Shown: positions 8,637 through 16,363 of the stretch, one piece after another
How positions within the stretch are numbered: position 1 is the stretch's first letter
Layout of the letters: the number at the start of each line of letters is the position of its first letter
Source: Thermoanaerobaculia bacterium
Lineage (GTDB): Bacteria > Acidobacteriota > Thermoanaerobaculia > Gp7-AA8
Length of the DNA stretch: 46,915 nt
Assembly (NCBI GenBank): GCA_017883235.1
Contig: JADGNY010000045.1
Span: 1 to 46,915 of the forward strand
Reading direction: 5' to 3'
Translations under genes and position numbers: made by a program
The notes under the pieces: model-generated
Databases searched by the model: none
Seen by the model: only the letters and a program-made list of their open reading frames with translations
What the model was told of the DNA's origin: nothing

Positions 8637-8882
8637 ATGACCGTCGCGCCGGAGACGATGGACTGGAACGCGTTCGCCTTTGAGAAACTGAACGGAGTTC
8701 TCGGCGAACAGAAAGCACGCAGGACGATGGAGCTCGCCCTCCGTCAGGCCGGCCTTCAGTCGATCACCTCCGCGGCCGACCTTTACAGTTTTGCGCAACA
8801 GCTCGCCGGGATGGACGGATTCGTACGGGCCATCGGAGGCATGTTGAGCCTGCAGGCGGTCATGCGCGGCGCGCGGCCGTGA
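8637..8882 (+). CDS. Small protein coupled to the CHASE3 protein
   Basis: An 81-aa soluble, helical protein starting at the ATG directly abutting the stop of the CHASE3 gene (TAG then ATG). No known domain recognised. It contains WNAFAFEKLNGVLGEQKARR and repeated helix-forming segments, with no membrane helix or signal. The zero-base spacing argues it is a real gene whose product is made with the sensor, possibly as its output partner; that role is inference only. Confidence 0.6.
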   Translation: MTVAPETMDWNAFAFEKLNGVLGEQKARRTMELALRQAGLQSITSAADLYSFAQQLAGMDGFVRAIGGMLSLQAVMRGARP

Positions 8883-9244
8883 GCGAGAACAGACCGCCGG
8901 TTCAGGTTTGCGCGCCTTCAAGACCTGACAAGGGACTATGCGACGTGCCTGTGCGTTGAATTGGCCGAAGCCGCCACAGCCACCCTGTTACGCGTAGCAT
9001 TTCAGGCGAATGAGCATTCTCATCGGCACGCAGGGGTGGACGTAATCCGCGACTTCCTCGATCTCGCCCGGCAGCTCGGGTCGAAGCTGGGGCCGATCCT
9101 GCTGCAGATGGGCTCTCGACGAGTAATAGGGTGCCGACGATTCCGGTCAGAGTGTGAGAAATGCGGTTAAGGTCGCGCCATGCGAGGCCGATGTAAGTCA
9201 GCATCTCGTCATCGCGCCATGCGGGAGGCAGCTTTGCGCCCTTC
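8883..9244. other. Intergenic region with dispersed repeat
   Basis: Holds no supported gene. It contains a copy of a roughly 50-bp dispersed repeat (9115-9165), plus a shorter inverted relative near 8980-9000 sharing CACCCTGTTAC. Confidence 0.5.
9115..9165 (+). repeat. Dispersed 50-bp repeat, copy A
   Basis: This stretch contains CGACGAGTAATAGGGTGCCG followed by ACGATTCCGGTCAGAGTG and GAGAAATGCGG. It matches, with few differences, the reverse complement of 16633-16683. Both copies read RV(I/T)GCRRF.SEC.KCG in one frame, but no gene is evident, so it is treated as an intergenic repeat. Confidence 0.7.
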
Positions 9245-10114
9245 TCAGAGCTGCGCGTAGAAGCCGGCGCTCAGCCTGCGAAACACCAGCCAGCCCGAGA
9301 TCAGCGCGGCCAACGCCCATAGCGACGAGATCATGAGGTCCAGCGACGTGGGAAACAGGCCGTAGTAGATCGGATCGCGGACGATCTGGAGGAGGTGGAC
9401 CAGCGGATTGAGCCTGACGAACCACAGGTACTTCTCGGGCACGATGCTCATCGGGTAGAAGATCGGAGTCAGATACATCAGACCGAAAACAGCGACCGAA
9501 TACGTCTCCTTGATGTCTGCGAAATAGACAGAGAGTGAAGAGAGCGTGAGGGACACTCCGAGTGTAAAGGCGCCGAGGATCAGGAAACTCAAGGGGAGAA
9601 ACACGACCGCGCTCGAAAAAGGAGCACCCCTGATGAGCATGATGATCGCAAGCGGGATGCAGGAAATCACGAGGTTTACGATTCCCGAAAGAGTGGCGGC
9701 TACGGCGAAGATGCTCTTGGGGATTCGGACCCGCTTCATCAGTGGTCCGTTCCACGCCATGCTCGCCATCGAGTTGACAGTGGTCTGTGAGAAGAAGATC
9801 CAGGGAAGGTATTCGGAGAGGAAGTAGACCTCGAAATGCTTGATCGCAAAACGGAAGAACGCGGAAAAGACGATGGTGAGGATCAGCATCGTCAGGAGGG
9901 GATTGAGCATCGTCCAGAACACGCCGAGGACTGACCGTTTGTAGCGGACTGTCAGATCGCGCATCACCAGGCTTCGCAGCAGATGCTCGTGTGCCAGCAG
10001 ATCGCGCGCCTCTTCCAGAAGCGATACTCCCGGTCCGGCGGCATTGCAAAACTCGGGAATTGCCGCGGCAACCTCGGCGGGAGAGTCCTGTTCGGCTGGA
10101 GGGATCGTGCTCAT
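9245..10114 (-). CDS. ABC-2 type transport permease for polysaccharide export (Wzm/TagG-like)
   Basis: Permease of 289 aa that would pair with the ATPase encoded just upstream to export an O-antigen, teichoic-acid-like or other lipid-linked glycan. It has a soluble N-terminus, the family's VMRDLTVRYKRSVLGVFWTM amphipathic segment, then six hydrophobic helices with MKRVRIPKSIFAVAATLSG and TPIFYPMSIVPEKY, both typical of Wzm/RfbA-type permeases. The ATG at 10114 is chosen because it lies one base after the ATPase stop (TGAGATG), giving coupling; the 10183 start would overlap the ATPase by 68 bases. Next to it is a ruined glycosyltransferase gene, suggesting a reduced glycan locus. Confidence 0.9.
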   Translation of the reverse strand: MSTIPPAEQDSPAEVAAAIPEFCNAAGPGVSLLEEARDLLAHEHLLRSLVMRDLTVRYKRSVLGVFWTMLNPLLTMLILTIVFSAFFRFAIKHFEVYFLSEYLPWIFFSQTTVNSMASMAWNGPLMKRVRIPKSIFAVAATLSGIVNLVISCIPLAIIMLIRGAPFSSAVVFLPLSFLILGAFTLGVSLTLSSLSVYFADIKETYSVAVFGLMYLTPIFYPMSIVPEKYLWFVRLNPLVHLLQIVRDPIYYGLFPTSLDLMISSLWALAALISGWLVFRRLSAGFYAQL

Positions 10115-10115
10115 C

Positions 10116-10889
10116 TCAGTCCGGTACTCCGGGCGACAGGCTCCGGTCGTGACGAAGTTCGTGTGAGCCGCTTCGCTCTCCATAGGCTCGGATCACTTCG
10201 GCCGGATTTCCGACCGCGACGATCCTGCCTTCCTCGAGAAACACGGCCCGGTCGCACAATTTTTCGATCTCGCTGAGATCGTGCGACACGAGGAGGATCG
10301 TGCATCCGCTCTCGCGAAAATTGCGGATTCTCTCCTCGCATTGCTCTCGGAATGATGAATCGCCCACGGCCAGGATCTCGTCGAGCAGAACGACCGCCGC
10401 ATCGACCGCGGTGGCGATGGAGAATGCCAGCCGAGCCACCATGCCGGTCGAGTAGGTACGGAGCGGCAGATCGATGAACTGGGCGAGACCGGAGAATTCA
10501 ATGATCTCGTCCGCGCGCGCTCTCATCGTGCGCTGGGATCGTCCGAGGAGGGCTCCGTTGAAGAAGATGTTCTCGCGGCCGCTGAGCTCGTGGTCAAACC
10601 CTGTTCCGAGCTCGATGAGCGGAGCCACAGAGCCGCGGACGATTGCTCGTCCGGCGGACGGGGTGAGGACGCCCGCGGCGACGCGCAGCAGCGTCGACTT
10701 TCCTGCGCCGTTGGACCCAATGAGCCCGAGGCATTCCCCCGGTTCAATGTCCAGAGAAACGTCGCTCAGCGCGGCAAAAGTGTCGATTGTCGCTGTTCCT
10801 CGGAATTTCCGCACGATCCATTCTTTGACGAAGGGAATCCGGGTCGTCGGAAACCGGACCGTCACGCCGTCAAACTCAATCGCCTTCAA
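10116..10889 (-). CDS. ABC transporter ATPase for polysaccharide export (Wzt/TagH-like)
   Basis: Nucleotide-binding subunit of 257 aa. Walker A is GSNGAGKST (residues 58-66), the ABC signature is YSTGMVARLAFS, and Walker B is VVLLDEILAVGD, with H-loop LLVSHDLSEI. The long N-terminal segment before Walker A (FVKEWIVRKFRG) and the AVGD after Walker B are typical of the Wzt/TagH/RfbB subfamily. There is no C-terminal carbohydrate-binding domain, unlike some O-antigen Wzt proteins, so substrate recognition would not involve one. It is in a two-gene operon with the permease. Confidence 0.93.
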   Translation of the reverse strand: MKAIEFDGVTVRFPTTRIPFVKEWIVRKFRGTATIDTFAALSDVSLDIEPGECLGLIGSNGAGKSTLLRVAAGVLTPSAGRAIVRGSVAPLIELGTGFDHELSGRENIFFNGALLGRSQRTMRARADEIIEFSGLAQFIDLPLRTYSTGMVARLAFSIATAVDAAVVLLDEILAVGDSSFREQCEERIRNFRESGCTILLVSHDLSEIEKLCDRAVFLEEGRIVAVGNPAEVIRAYGERSGSHELRHDRSLSPGVPD

Positions 10890-11012
10890 GGCTGGCCCTC
10901 GATGGGGTTGGCGCGGTACGGCCCCGCACGAAGGCGCTGTGGAGAGTTGGGGTGGAGACGTGCTGAGCGTAATCCGGTTGGCCGCGCATGGAAGGCGCGC
11001 ATTGTAGCGGTT

Positions 11013-11466
11013 TCAGATTCTCCTCAGAAGATCCTTGAGCAGACTCACGTATCCGTTCGAGAAGCGATGATAGTGTCTGTTCCGCAGTTCGGAGGCGATC
11101 GCGCCGAGGCGGCGGATGCGGGATGCCGACAGGCCCGCTCGAACGCGGAGATGGTTCACCCGATCTTCGATGGTTCTCATTTGCGTGTGGACTGAGAGAA
11201 CATCGAGGGCGCGTCCCATTCGAACCATTCCTCGTTCGGCGCGATCGAATCCGATTGTCCTCCAAAGCCCCTTCCGCATCGGCTTCCCAGCCTGGTCGAT
11301 CAACTCGGCGTCGGTAAATAGGCAGTCGATCTCGGATGAGCTCATCGGGAAGGCGTATCTGCCTGGCAAGGCTCTCCAGTTGCTCGTCGATGAACTGCCC
11401 GCCGTTCCAACTGCAGAGCGCCACCGAAGTCCGGAGTGGAGCTGGGCTCGCTGGTTGATTCGCCAT
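11013..11466 (-). pseudogene. Collapsed family 2 glycosyltransferase gene
   Basis: Two overlapping reverse frames give pieces of one GT2 protein. The N-terminus is TSVALCSWNGGQFIDEQLES..QIRLPDEL (the family's start, normally followed by the DDxS/DxD nucleotide-binding part). It is then joined directly to CLFTDAELIDQAG and, after another gap, to the C-terminal NRHYHRFSNGYVSLLKDLL. About 60 residues, including the metal-binding DxD region, and a second central block are missing, with a frame change at about 11345-11370. The gene is therefore inactive. It is in the same orientation as the ABC exporter and probably belonged to the same glycan cluster. Confidence 0.75.
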
Positions 11467-11584
11467 TCGGCATTCTGCCCCGACTGCCTCGCTGGCGTGA
11501 AGACTTCCTGACCCCGGAACGAGTTCTTGAAAGAACAGATGCGCTATCCTTACTCAATCCCATCAACAACGCGGAGGTCCTTTC

Positions 11585-13276
11585 ATGAGTGACTCCCCGA
11601 AGTGGACGCGTCGTACCTTCCTGGAAGCGGTCGGCCGCGCGGGCGGCGCGGCGGCGGTGTACGAAACGATGACGGCGATGGGATTGCTGCGGCTGCCCGC
11701 GGCATTCGCCGGCCCGCCCAAGCTTCCCGACGGCAACGGCAAACGCGTGGTCATCATTGGCGCGGGAATCGCCGGACTGACCGCCGGCTACGAATTGCTC
11801 AAGGCGAAGTACGACGTGACCATTCTCGAGGCGAAGCCGCACGCCGGCGGCCGCAGCTTCACCGTGCGGAGGGGCGACGTCATCCACCAGATCGGCCGCG
11901 ATCCGCAGACATGTGTGTTCCACGAGGATCCCAACTTCTACCTGAACGCCGGACCGGGACGGCTCCCCTACCACCACACCGCCATCCTCCACTACTGCAA
12001 CATCCTCGGCGTTCCGCTCGAGGTCTACACGATGATGACGCGCGCGAATTACTTCCAGCGCAACGAGTCGTGGAATGGCGTCTCCACGGTGAACCGCCGC
12101 ATCGCCAACGACACACGCGGCTGGATTTCCGAACTGCTGGCGAAGGTGGTCAATCGCGGGGCTCTCGACGCCGAGTTGCAGGCGAAGGGCGTCGACAAGG
12201 CACAGTTCCTCAGCCTCCTCAGCGTCTTCGGCGACATCGATCCCGCCGACAGCTACGACTACCTCGGATCCTCACGCTCCGGTTACGCGGTGCAGCCCGG
12301 TATCGAGTCATGCGGCACACTCCTCGAGCCGCTCACGCTGGCCGATTTGGTCTCCTCGAAATTCTGGATGGACCGCTTCTATCAGCCCGAGGAGTACGAG
12401 TGGCAGCCGACGCTCTTCCAGCCCATCGGCGGCATGGACAAGATCTGGCACGGCTTCCTCAAAACCGAGGTCGGGAGCCACATCACCTACAGGCGGGAGT
12501 TGGCCGGCGCCTACAACATCACTGAGGGAGGCAAGCCGAAGGTGCGCGTGATGCACCGCCCGTCGGGCACCAAGGGCAAAGGCGAAGAGATCATCGCAGA
12601 CTGGTGCATTTCCACGATCCCCTTGCCGATCCTCGCCGAGGTGAAAAACAACAACTTCACCGACGAGTACAAGGAAGCCATTGAGGCCGGGAAATTCGCG
12701 AAAACGTGCAAGGTCGGCTGGCAGACCAAGGACCGCTTCTGGGAAACGAAGGACGAGATGTACGGCGGTATCTCGTACACGACGGACAACATCACGCAGA
12801 TGTGGTACCCGTCGTGGGACTACTTCGGCAAGAGGGGCGGCATTCTCACGGGCGCGTACAACTACGACGACGACGCGGCCTATATGGCCTCTCTCAAATT
12901 GCCGCAACGCCTGGATCTGGCCTTGAAAGGCGGCGAACGATTGCATCCCGGTTTTGCCAGCCACGTCGATACCAGGCTCGGACTCTCCATCGCCTGGCAG
13001 GACGTGCCGTATCAACTCGGCGGCTGGGCGGATGACTGGACCTGCGACGATTCGGTCTACCAGCGGCTCCTCAAACCGGAGCGCCGGTTCTGGGTGGCCG
13101 GCGATCAGGTGTCATATCTCTCCGGCTGGCAGGAAGGGGCCGTGCGCTCCGCCCTCCACGTGATCGGCGGAATCGCCGGACTGCGCGTCGACAAGTCGAT
13201 GGTCCAGGCTGTGCAGATGCCGATGTCGAAGAGGAAGGCGCCCGGTATCCGAAGGAGAACACGGGGACTGCCGTAG
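11585..13276 (+). CDS. Tat-exported flavin amine oxidase (MAO/L-amino acid oxidase type)
   Basis: FAD-dependent oxidoreductase of 563 aa, predicted to oxidise amines or amino acids in the periplasm. Twin arginines (TRRTFLEAVGRAGG, residues 8-21) mark a Tat leader. The dinucleotide-binding fold VVIIGAGIAGLTAGYELL (residues 55-72) is followed by the acidic end of beta-2 (ILEAK) and GGRS; the C-terminal FAD-contact region is RRFWVAGDQVSYLSGWQEGA. Good GGAGG site before ATG 11585. The last 17 residues (MSKRKAPGIRRRTRGLP) come from a 61-bp sequence also present at 19726-19786, so the native C-terminus may have been replaced. Substrate unknown. Confidence 0.9.
   Translation: MSDSPKWTRRTFLEAVGRAGGAAAVYETMTAMGLLRLPAAFAGPPKLPDGNGKRVVIIGAGIAGLTAGYELLKAKYDVTILEAKPHAGGRSFTVRRGDVIHQIGRDPQTCVFHEDPNFYLNAGPGRLPYHHTAILHYCNILGVPLEVYTMMTRANYFQRNESWNGVSTVNRRIANDTRGWISELLAKVVNRGALDAELQAKGVDKAQFLSLLSVFGDIDPADSYDYLGSSRSGYAVQPGIESCGTLLEPLTLADLVSSKFWMDRFYQPEEYEWQPTLFQPIGGMDKIWHGFLKTEVGSHITYRRELAGAYNITEGGKPKVRVMHRPSGTKGKGEEIIADWCISTIPLPILAEVKNNNFTDEYKEAIEAGKFAKTCKVGWQTKDRFWETKDEMYGGISYTTDNITQMWYPSWDYFGKRGGILTGAYNYDDDAAYMASLKLPQRLDLALKGGERLHPGFASHVDTRLGLSIAWQDVPYQLGGWADDWTCDDSVYQRLLKPERRFWVAGDQVSYLSGWQEGAVRSALHVIGGIAGLRVDKSMVQAVQMPMSKRKAPGIRRRTRGLP
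13216..13276 (+). repeat. 61-bp repeat, copy 1 (3' end of amine oxidase gene)
   Basis: Nearly identical (about four differences) to 19726-19786. Both copies end exactly at a TAG stop and both can encode MSK(R/K)KAPGIRRRTRGLP. Here the repeat supplies the C-terminus of the amine oxidase. Confidence 0.85.
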
Positions 13277-13382
13277 CGTTTCCGTCAGAATTACGCCGCA
13301 CCGAGGTGACTCACCTCGACTGTGACTGTTACCACGCCATTCCACAATCAGGGGGAACGGATGGGCGAGTTCGTTGACGCTG

Positions 13383-13829
13383 TCATTCCTCGAACGAATT
13401 CACGATTAGCTGCGCGGGTAATCGTTCCGACGTACTCGAGATGCGCCATGTTGATCTGATTTGCCGGGAATGACGAAGGATCAGCGTGATCGCCCCAAGA
13501 ATCCTCATCTGTTTGCCTTCGGCGATCGGGTCGAGCTGATCGTCCATCAGCGCCCGCCGGCCCTGCTTCCGCCACCATCGGCCGGCGAAGGCGGCGCCAC
13601 GAGCGATGACGATCACCGCCTCTCCGGTTCGAGCGTTGCCGGCCCTGCGAGGCTCTACGACGAGGAAGTCGCCGGCGCTGACGCCGAGACAGGCGATGTT
13701 CGAGCCGGCGCGAAAGAGCTGGTCGCCAGGGTCCAGCATCAGTTCGTCAGGGAGAGGAACCAGCTCGCCCGCCGAGGCGGTGTCGATCGCTTCACCCTGC
13801 CAGATGGTTCCGTCGAGATGCACGGCCAC
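13383..13829 (-). CDS. S24/LexA-like fold protein lacking the catalytic lysine
   Basis: Protein of 148 aa resembling the C-terminal peptidase half of LexA/phage-repressor proteins: LDPGDQLFRAGSNIACLGVSAGDFLVVEPR matches the G-S-x...G...GD.v.Ve block with the nucleophile-position Ser retained, followed by TGEAVIVIARG. Where LexA-type proteins carry the general-base Lys (V-K-R-...), this has AGRWWRK, so self-cleavage is doubtful. GTG 13829 is chosen for a strong AGGAGG 5 bases upstream; the longer frame upstream overlaps the next gene. There is no HTH in this protein; a separate HTH gene lies 38 bases upstream on the same strand, as if a LexA-like repressor were split in two. The last 28 residues look unrelated to the fold. 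Confidence 0.65.
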   Translation of the reverse strand: MAVHLDGTIWQGEAIDTASAGELVPLPDELMLDPGDQLFRAGSNIACLGVSAGDFLVVEPRRAGNARTGEAVIVIARGAAFAGRWWRKQGRRALMDDQLDPIAEGKQMRILGAITLILRHSRQIRSTWRISSTSERLPAQLIVNSFEE

Positions 13830-13867
13830 GATGGCCTCCTCTCTCGCGCGTTTTGGTACAGTCGGAC

Positions 13868-14089
13868 CTAAACGGGATACTCGGGGTCCAGCTCGAACAG
13901 GTCCGACGCCTTTACCCGTTCGCCCGACAAGCGGTGCAAGGCGCCCGTGATCGCGGCGATGCATTGTCTGCTGGGGTCGATCTTCCCTTCACGAACCATG
14001 AGAAGGTGGACCCGGCTGTAGCCTGATTCCCTGACGAGATGGATGGGCTTGATCCTGTGGCTTTTCAGGTATGCCTCTAATTTCACCAT
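13868..14089 (-). CDS. Small HTH (XRE-like) regulator
   Basis: A 73-aa protein starting MVKLEAYLKSHRIKPIHLVR, with the helix-turn-helix pattern HLVRESGYSRVHLLMVREGK (residues 18-37) typical of Cro/C1-type DNA-binding domains, then a short helical tail ending FELDPEYPV. A TATTAT hexamer lies about 6 bases upstream on its strand. It is transcribed divergently from the HTH/TPR gene pair and just ahead of the S24-like gene, so the two short genes probably form an operon controlling themselves or the divergent genes. DNA binding is supported by the motif; the target is inference. Confidence 0.7.
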   Translation of the reverse strand: MVKLEAYLKSHRIKPIHLVRESGYSRVHLLMVREGKIDPSRQCIAAITGALHRLSGERVKASDLFELDPEYPV

Positions 14090-14183
14090 GGGCGTATAAT
14101 ATCAGCGCATGCGCCGAAAGTACATCCCCCCTGCTATACTTCCGCCGATGACCGAATCCGGTAGCACTACCCAGGGAGGAACG

Positions 14184-14729
14184 ATGGACGTCGAGAACAG
14201 CTTCGGGCTGGAATTGAGAGCCAGGCGGCTACTGCTCGGATACTCGGTGAAAAAGCTGGCGAAGCTGTCAGGCGTCAGCCGCCGATGGATCACCTGCGCC
14301 GAGGAAGGCAGCAATATCACCATCGAGGTCCTCAGGAAGTTGATGCAGACGATGAGGATGACCGTCATCACCATATTTCCCGGCCTCACGGCCGAAGCGG
14401 GTCTGGCGGATACGGGCATCGCCGAGCTCGCGGCGGCGGTGGAAGAGATCACCGGAAGCGCCGCGCTGGCACGGCAGGCAGGCGAACGGATCAAAAGTTT
14501 CGCCCTTGGGGTAGGGAAATCCGTCCCGAAAGACACTCCTGAGAATGAGGGCTTCAACGAGAGGGCCGCGGCTCTGGTCACGCATTTCACGGAACACGTG
14601 CGCTCGCTCAGCGATCCCGATAACTTACAGAAAGTTGAGAAGGCCGTGAGTAGCTTTCTGAGGCCGGAAGCGGATGCGCAAGGCACGGCCAAGGCGCCTC
14701 CGGGAAGGCGGAGGAAGAGCTCGGGCTAA
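14184..14729 (+). CDS. HTH (XRE-family) regulator with helical C-terminus
   Basis: Protein of 181 aa. ATG 14184 follows GGAGG by 5 bases and is preferred over 14109. Residues about 8-60 form a Cro/C1-type HTH: LELRARRLLLGYSVKKLAKL, SGVSRRWITCAEEGSN, then TIEVLRKLMQ. The remaining 110 residues are helical with Ala-rich segments and a basic end (GRRRKSSG), without recognised ligand domain. The TPR protein gene starts 10 bases after the stop, so the two are co-translated. In RRNPP regulators of Gram-positive bacteria the HTH and TPR parts sit in one polypeptide; here they are in adjacent genes. Confidence 0.8.
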   Translation: MDVENSFGLELRARRLLLGYSVKKLAKLSGVSRRWITCAEEGSNITIEVLRKLMQTMRMTVITIFPGLTAEAGLADTGIAELAAAVEEITGSAALARQAGERIKSFALGVGKSVPKDTPENEGFNERAAALVTHFTEHVRSLSDPDNLQKVEKAVSSFLRPEADAQGTAKAPPGRRRKSSG

Positions 14730-14739
14730 ACACGAACCA

Positions 14740-15915
14740 ATGGATCGTTCGGCCGGCGAAAGAAACGAAACGGGTGAGTTGCTGTTGCGGTTCCGACGTT
14801 GGCTCGACGATCCCGAGGCCTCCCCTGGGATCATTCGGGATCTCATCGGCCTGGACAACGAGCGGCTGGGAGAGTTCGTCCGGCTGAACACCGGCGCCGA
14901 GATGCTGTCCTCGATCAGGACGCTGCTGACTCGCTCTCGTGAAAGCTTGGCGGGCGCTCCGAGGGAAGCGATCGCCCTGACTCGATTGGCGACGGCCCTC
15001 GGCTCCTGTTACTTCACGGCCGACCCGCAACTCGATGCCGCGGTGGAAGGGGATGCCTGGAAGGCCCACGCCGATGCACTTCTCCGGGCCGGGGACTACA
15101 GCGAGGCGGACCGCGCCTGCCGGCAGGCGTCATCGTTCTACACCCTGGTTGATCCCGAAGACTGCCTGTACGAACGAACACAGCTCAACGTCACAGAGGC
15201 GAAAGTCGCTCATTTCCTAGGCGACGCGGAGCGGGCGCTCGCTCTCGCCGGCACTGCCGCAGCGACCCTCGCGCGGGCGTTTCCGAAAAAAAAGAAGGAC
15301 TACGTTCGCGCGCGGACGACCTTCGCGACAATCCTGGTGGCCGACTTTCAACGGTACGAGGAGGGGCTCAAGGCGCTCGAGGAGTGCGCCGAGCTCGCAA
15401 GACGTGACGGCGACACGGAAAGTCTCGCGAGCTTGGTCAACAATATTGGGCAGGTGTACGCGCGTATCGGCAAGCTCACGGAGGCGAAAGAGTGCTTCAC
15501 CACCGCGTTACAGGGTTTCACGAGCCTCGGGTTAAAGACCGACATGCCTCGCGTTCATGCCGGCTTAGCTCGTATCCTCATGCAAGAAGGACGTTTTAAC
15601 GAGGCTGTTTCGGAACATTACATGGCGAGAGCCGCCTATCTCGATCTAAGGATGCCGGTCGTTGCAGCCGAGGTGGATACGCACATCATCGAGGCTCTAT
15701 TCGCTGCCGGACGGACGAGAGACATCCCGGCACTGTGCGCTCTGGCAGTCGAGACATTCATGACGGCGAACTTGCCTCGCGAAGCAGCAAAGGCCCTGGC
15801 GTACATGAATGCCGCCGCTCAGCGCGGGACGCTTACGACCGACAAACTTGAGGACGTTCGGGAATTCTACCAACGGCTGCAAGCAGACCCCGACGAGCGG
15901 TTTGACTTTGATTGA
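14740..15915 (+). CDS. Tetratricopeptide repeat protein, partner of the HTH regulator
   Basis: Cytoplasmic protein of 391 aa made of helical hairpins. TPR-like repeats are seen at HADALLRAGDYSEADRACRQ, YERTQLNVTEAKVAHFLGDA, NNIGQVYARIGKLTEAKECF (closest to consensus), VHAGLARILMQEGRFNEAVS and AEVDTHIIEALFAAGR. There is no signal peptide. An N-terminal region of about 95 residues precedes the repeats (FRRWLDDPEA..GIIRDLIGLD). ATG 14740 is chosen because it lies just after the HTH stop; an earlier in-frame start would overlap that gene heavily. TPR arrays commonly bind peptides or protein tails. A terminator follows 3 bases after the stop, then a convergent gene for a small secreted peptide, which suggests a sensing pair. 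Confidence 0.85.
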   Translation: MDRSAGERNETGELLLRFRRWLDDPEASPGIIRDLIGLDNERLGEFVRLNTGAEMLSSIRTLLTRSRESLAGAPREAIALTRLATALGSCYFTADPQLDAAVEGDAWKAHADALLRAGDYSEADRACRQASSFYTLVDPEDCLYERTQLNVTEAKVAHFLGDAERALALAGTAAATLARAFPKKKKDYVRARTTFATILVADFQRYEEGLKALEECAELARRDGDTESLASLVNNIGQVYARIGKLTEAKECFTTALQGFTSLGLKTDMPRVHAGLARILMQEGRFNEAVSEHYMARAAYLDLRMPVVAAEVDTHIIEALFAAGRTRDIPALCALAVETFMTANLPREAAKALAYMNAAAQRGTLTTDKLEDVREFYQRLQADPDERFDFD

Positions 15916-15918
15916 ATG

Positions 15919-15948
15919 AGGAGAGCGGCCTAGCGCCGCTCTCCTTTA
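15919..15948. terminator. Hairpin terminator between TPR and peptide genes
   Basis: Perfect 11-bp stem AGGAGAGCGGC / GCCGCTCTCCT with loop CTAGC, followed by a short T-rich end on the forward strand. It is positioned to end both convergent transcripts. Confidence 0.8.
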
Positions 15949-15976
15949 CAAACTCAAGTTGTTTCGAACACCCACT

Positions 15977-16150
15977 TTACGGCCTCGGAAACGACCAATC
16001 GTACGTATCGAGAGCGTGGACGATCCGAGTGATGAGCCGGCTGATGGCCGATCGTGACGGTTGATCGCCGTTGTCACGGCGAGGAGCGGCCAGGAGCGGC
16101 GAGGACAGGGCGGCGAGGAGCAGAACAACAGCGGTGACGCGTTTAGACAT
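15977..16150 (-). CDS. 57-aa secreted peptide, candidate signalling peptide
   Basis: Small gene convergent with the HTH-TPR pair. ATG 16150 has an ideal GGAGGA 4-5 bases upstream. The product starts MSKRVTAVVLLLAALSSPLL and continues AAPRRDN, a clear Sec signal peptide with a likely cut near LLAA-P. The mature part is about 35 residues, with basic/polar start, an amphipathic segment SAISRLITRIVHALDTY, and a C-terminal DWSFPRP. There is no cysteine, so it is not a lipoprotein. The TPR protein lies tail-to-tail 62 bases away. Position, size and export signal resemble pre-pro-peptides of Rap-Phr or NprR-type systems, but homology to those is not seen and the role is inference. Confidence 0.75.
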   Translation of the reverse strand: MSKRVTAVVLLLAALSSPLLAAPRRDNGDQPSRSAISRLITRIVHALDTYDWSFPRP

Positions 16151-16184
16151 GATTCCTCCAAATGTCCCGCAGGACGGTTAGTTT

Positions 16185-16202
16185 GGAGGAGCGCTCCCCT
16201 CA
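16185..16202. promoter_or_regulatory. Palindrome upstream of the secreted-peptide gene
   Basis: The perfect 10-bp palindrome GGAGCGCTCC (16188-16197) lies about 38 bases upstream of the peptide start. On the peptide strand it falls between a TTGAGG and a TAACCG hexamer spaced by 17 bases, so it could be an operator. Weak evidence. Confidence 0.3.
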
Positions 16203-16363
16203 ACGTTAAGGAGTGTCATTTCGAGGGCGTTTCCCTACGGCGCTACCTTACCCGCAGGCCGCGTGCTACCATACACGCATCCATTCAACGGGCGTTTTGA
16301 AGAGGTACCGCCGCCGGCGGTTTGATGCCCGACAGCCCCCGATAGCCTTAAGCGCTTTACGGT

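Noticed and set aside
14095-14100. TATAAT as forward promoter for the HTH-TPR genes
   Set aside because: No -35 hexamer at suitable spacing; the same bases read as TATTAT-like on the reverse strand next to the small HTH gene, so assignment is ambiguous.
14510-14550. Fourth GGTAGGG element (GGTAGGG then ACACTCCTGAG at the same spacing)
   Set aside because: It lies inside the HTH gene, the second block is imperfect and no pairing stem follows; treated as chance.
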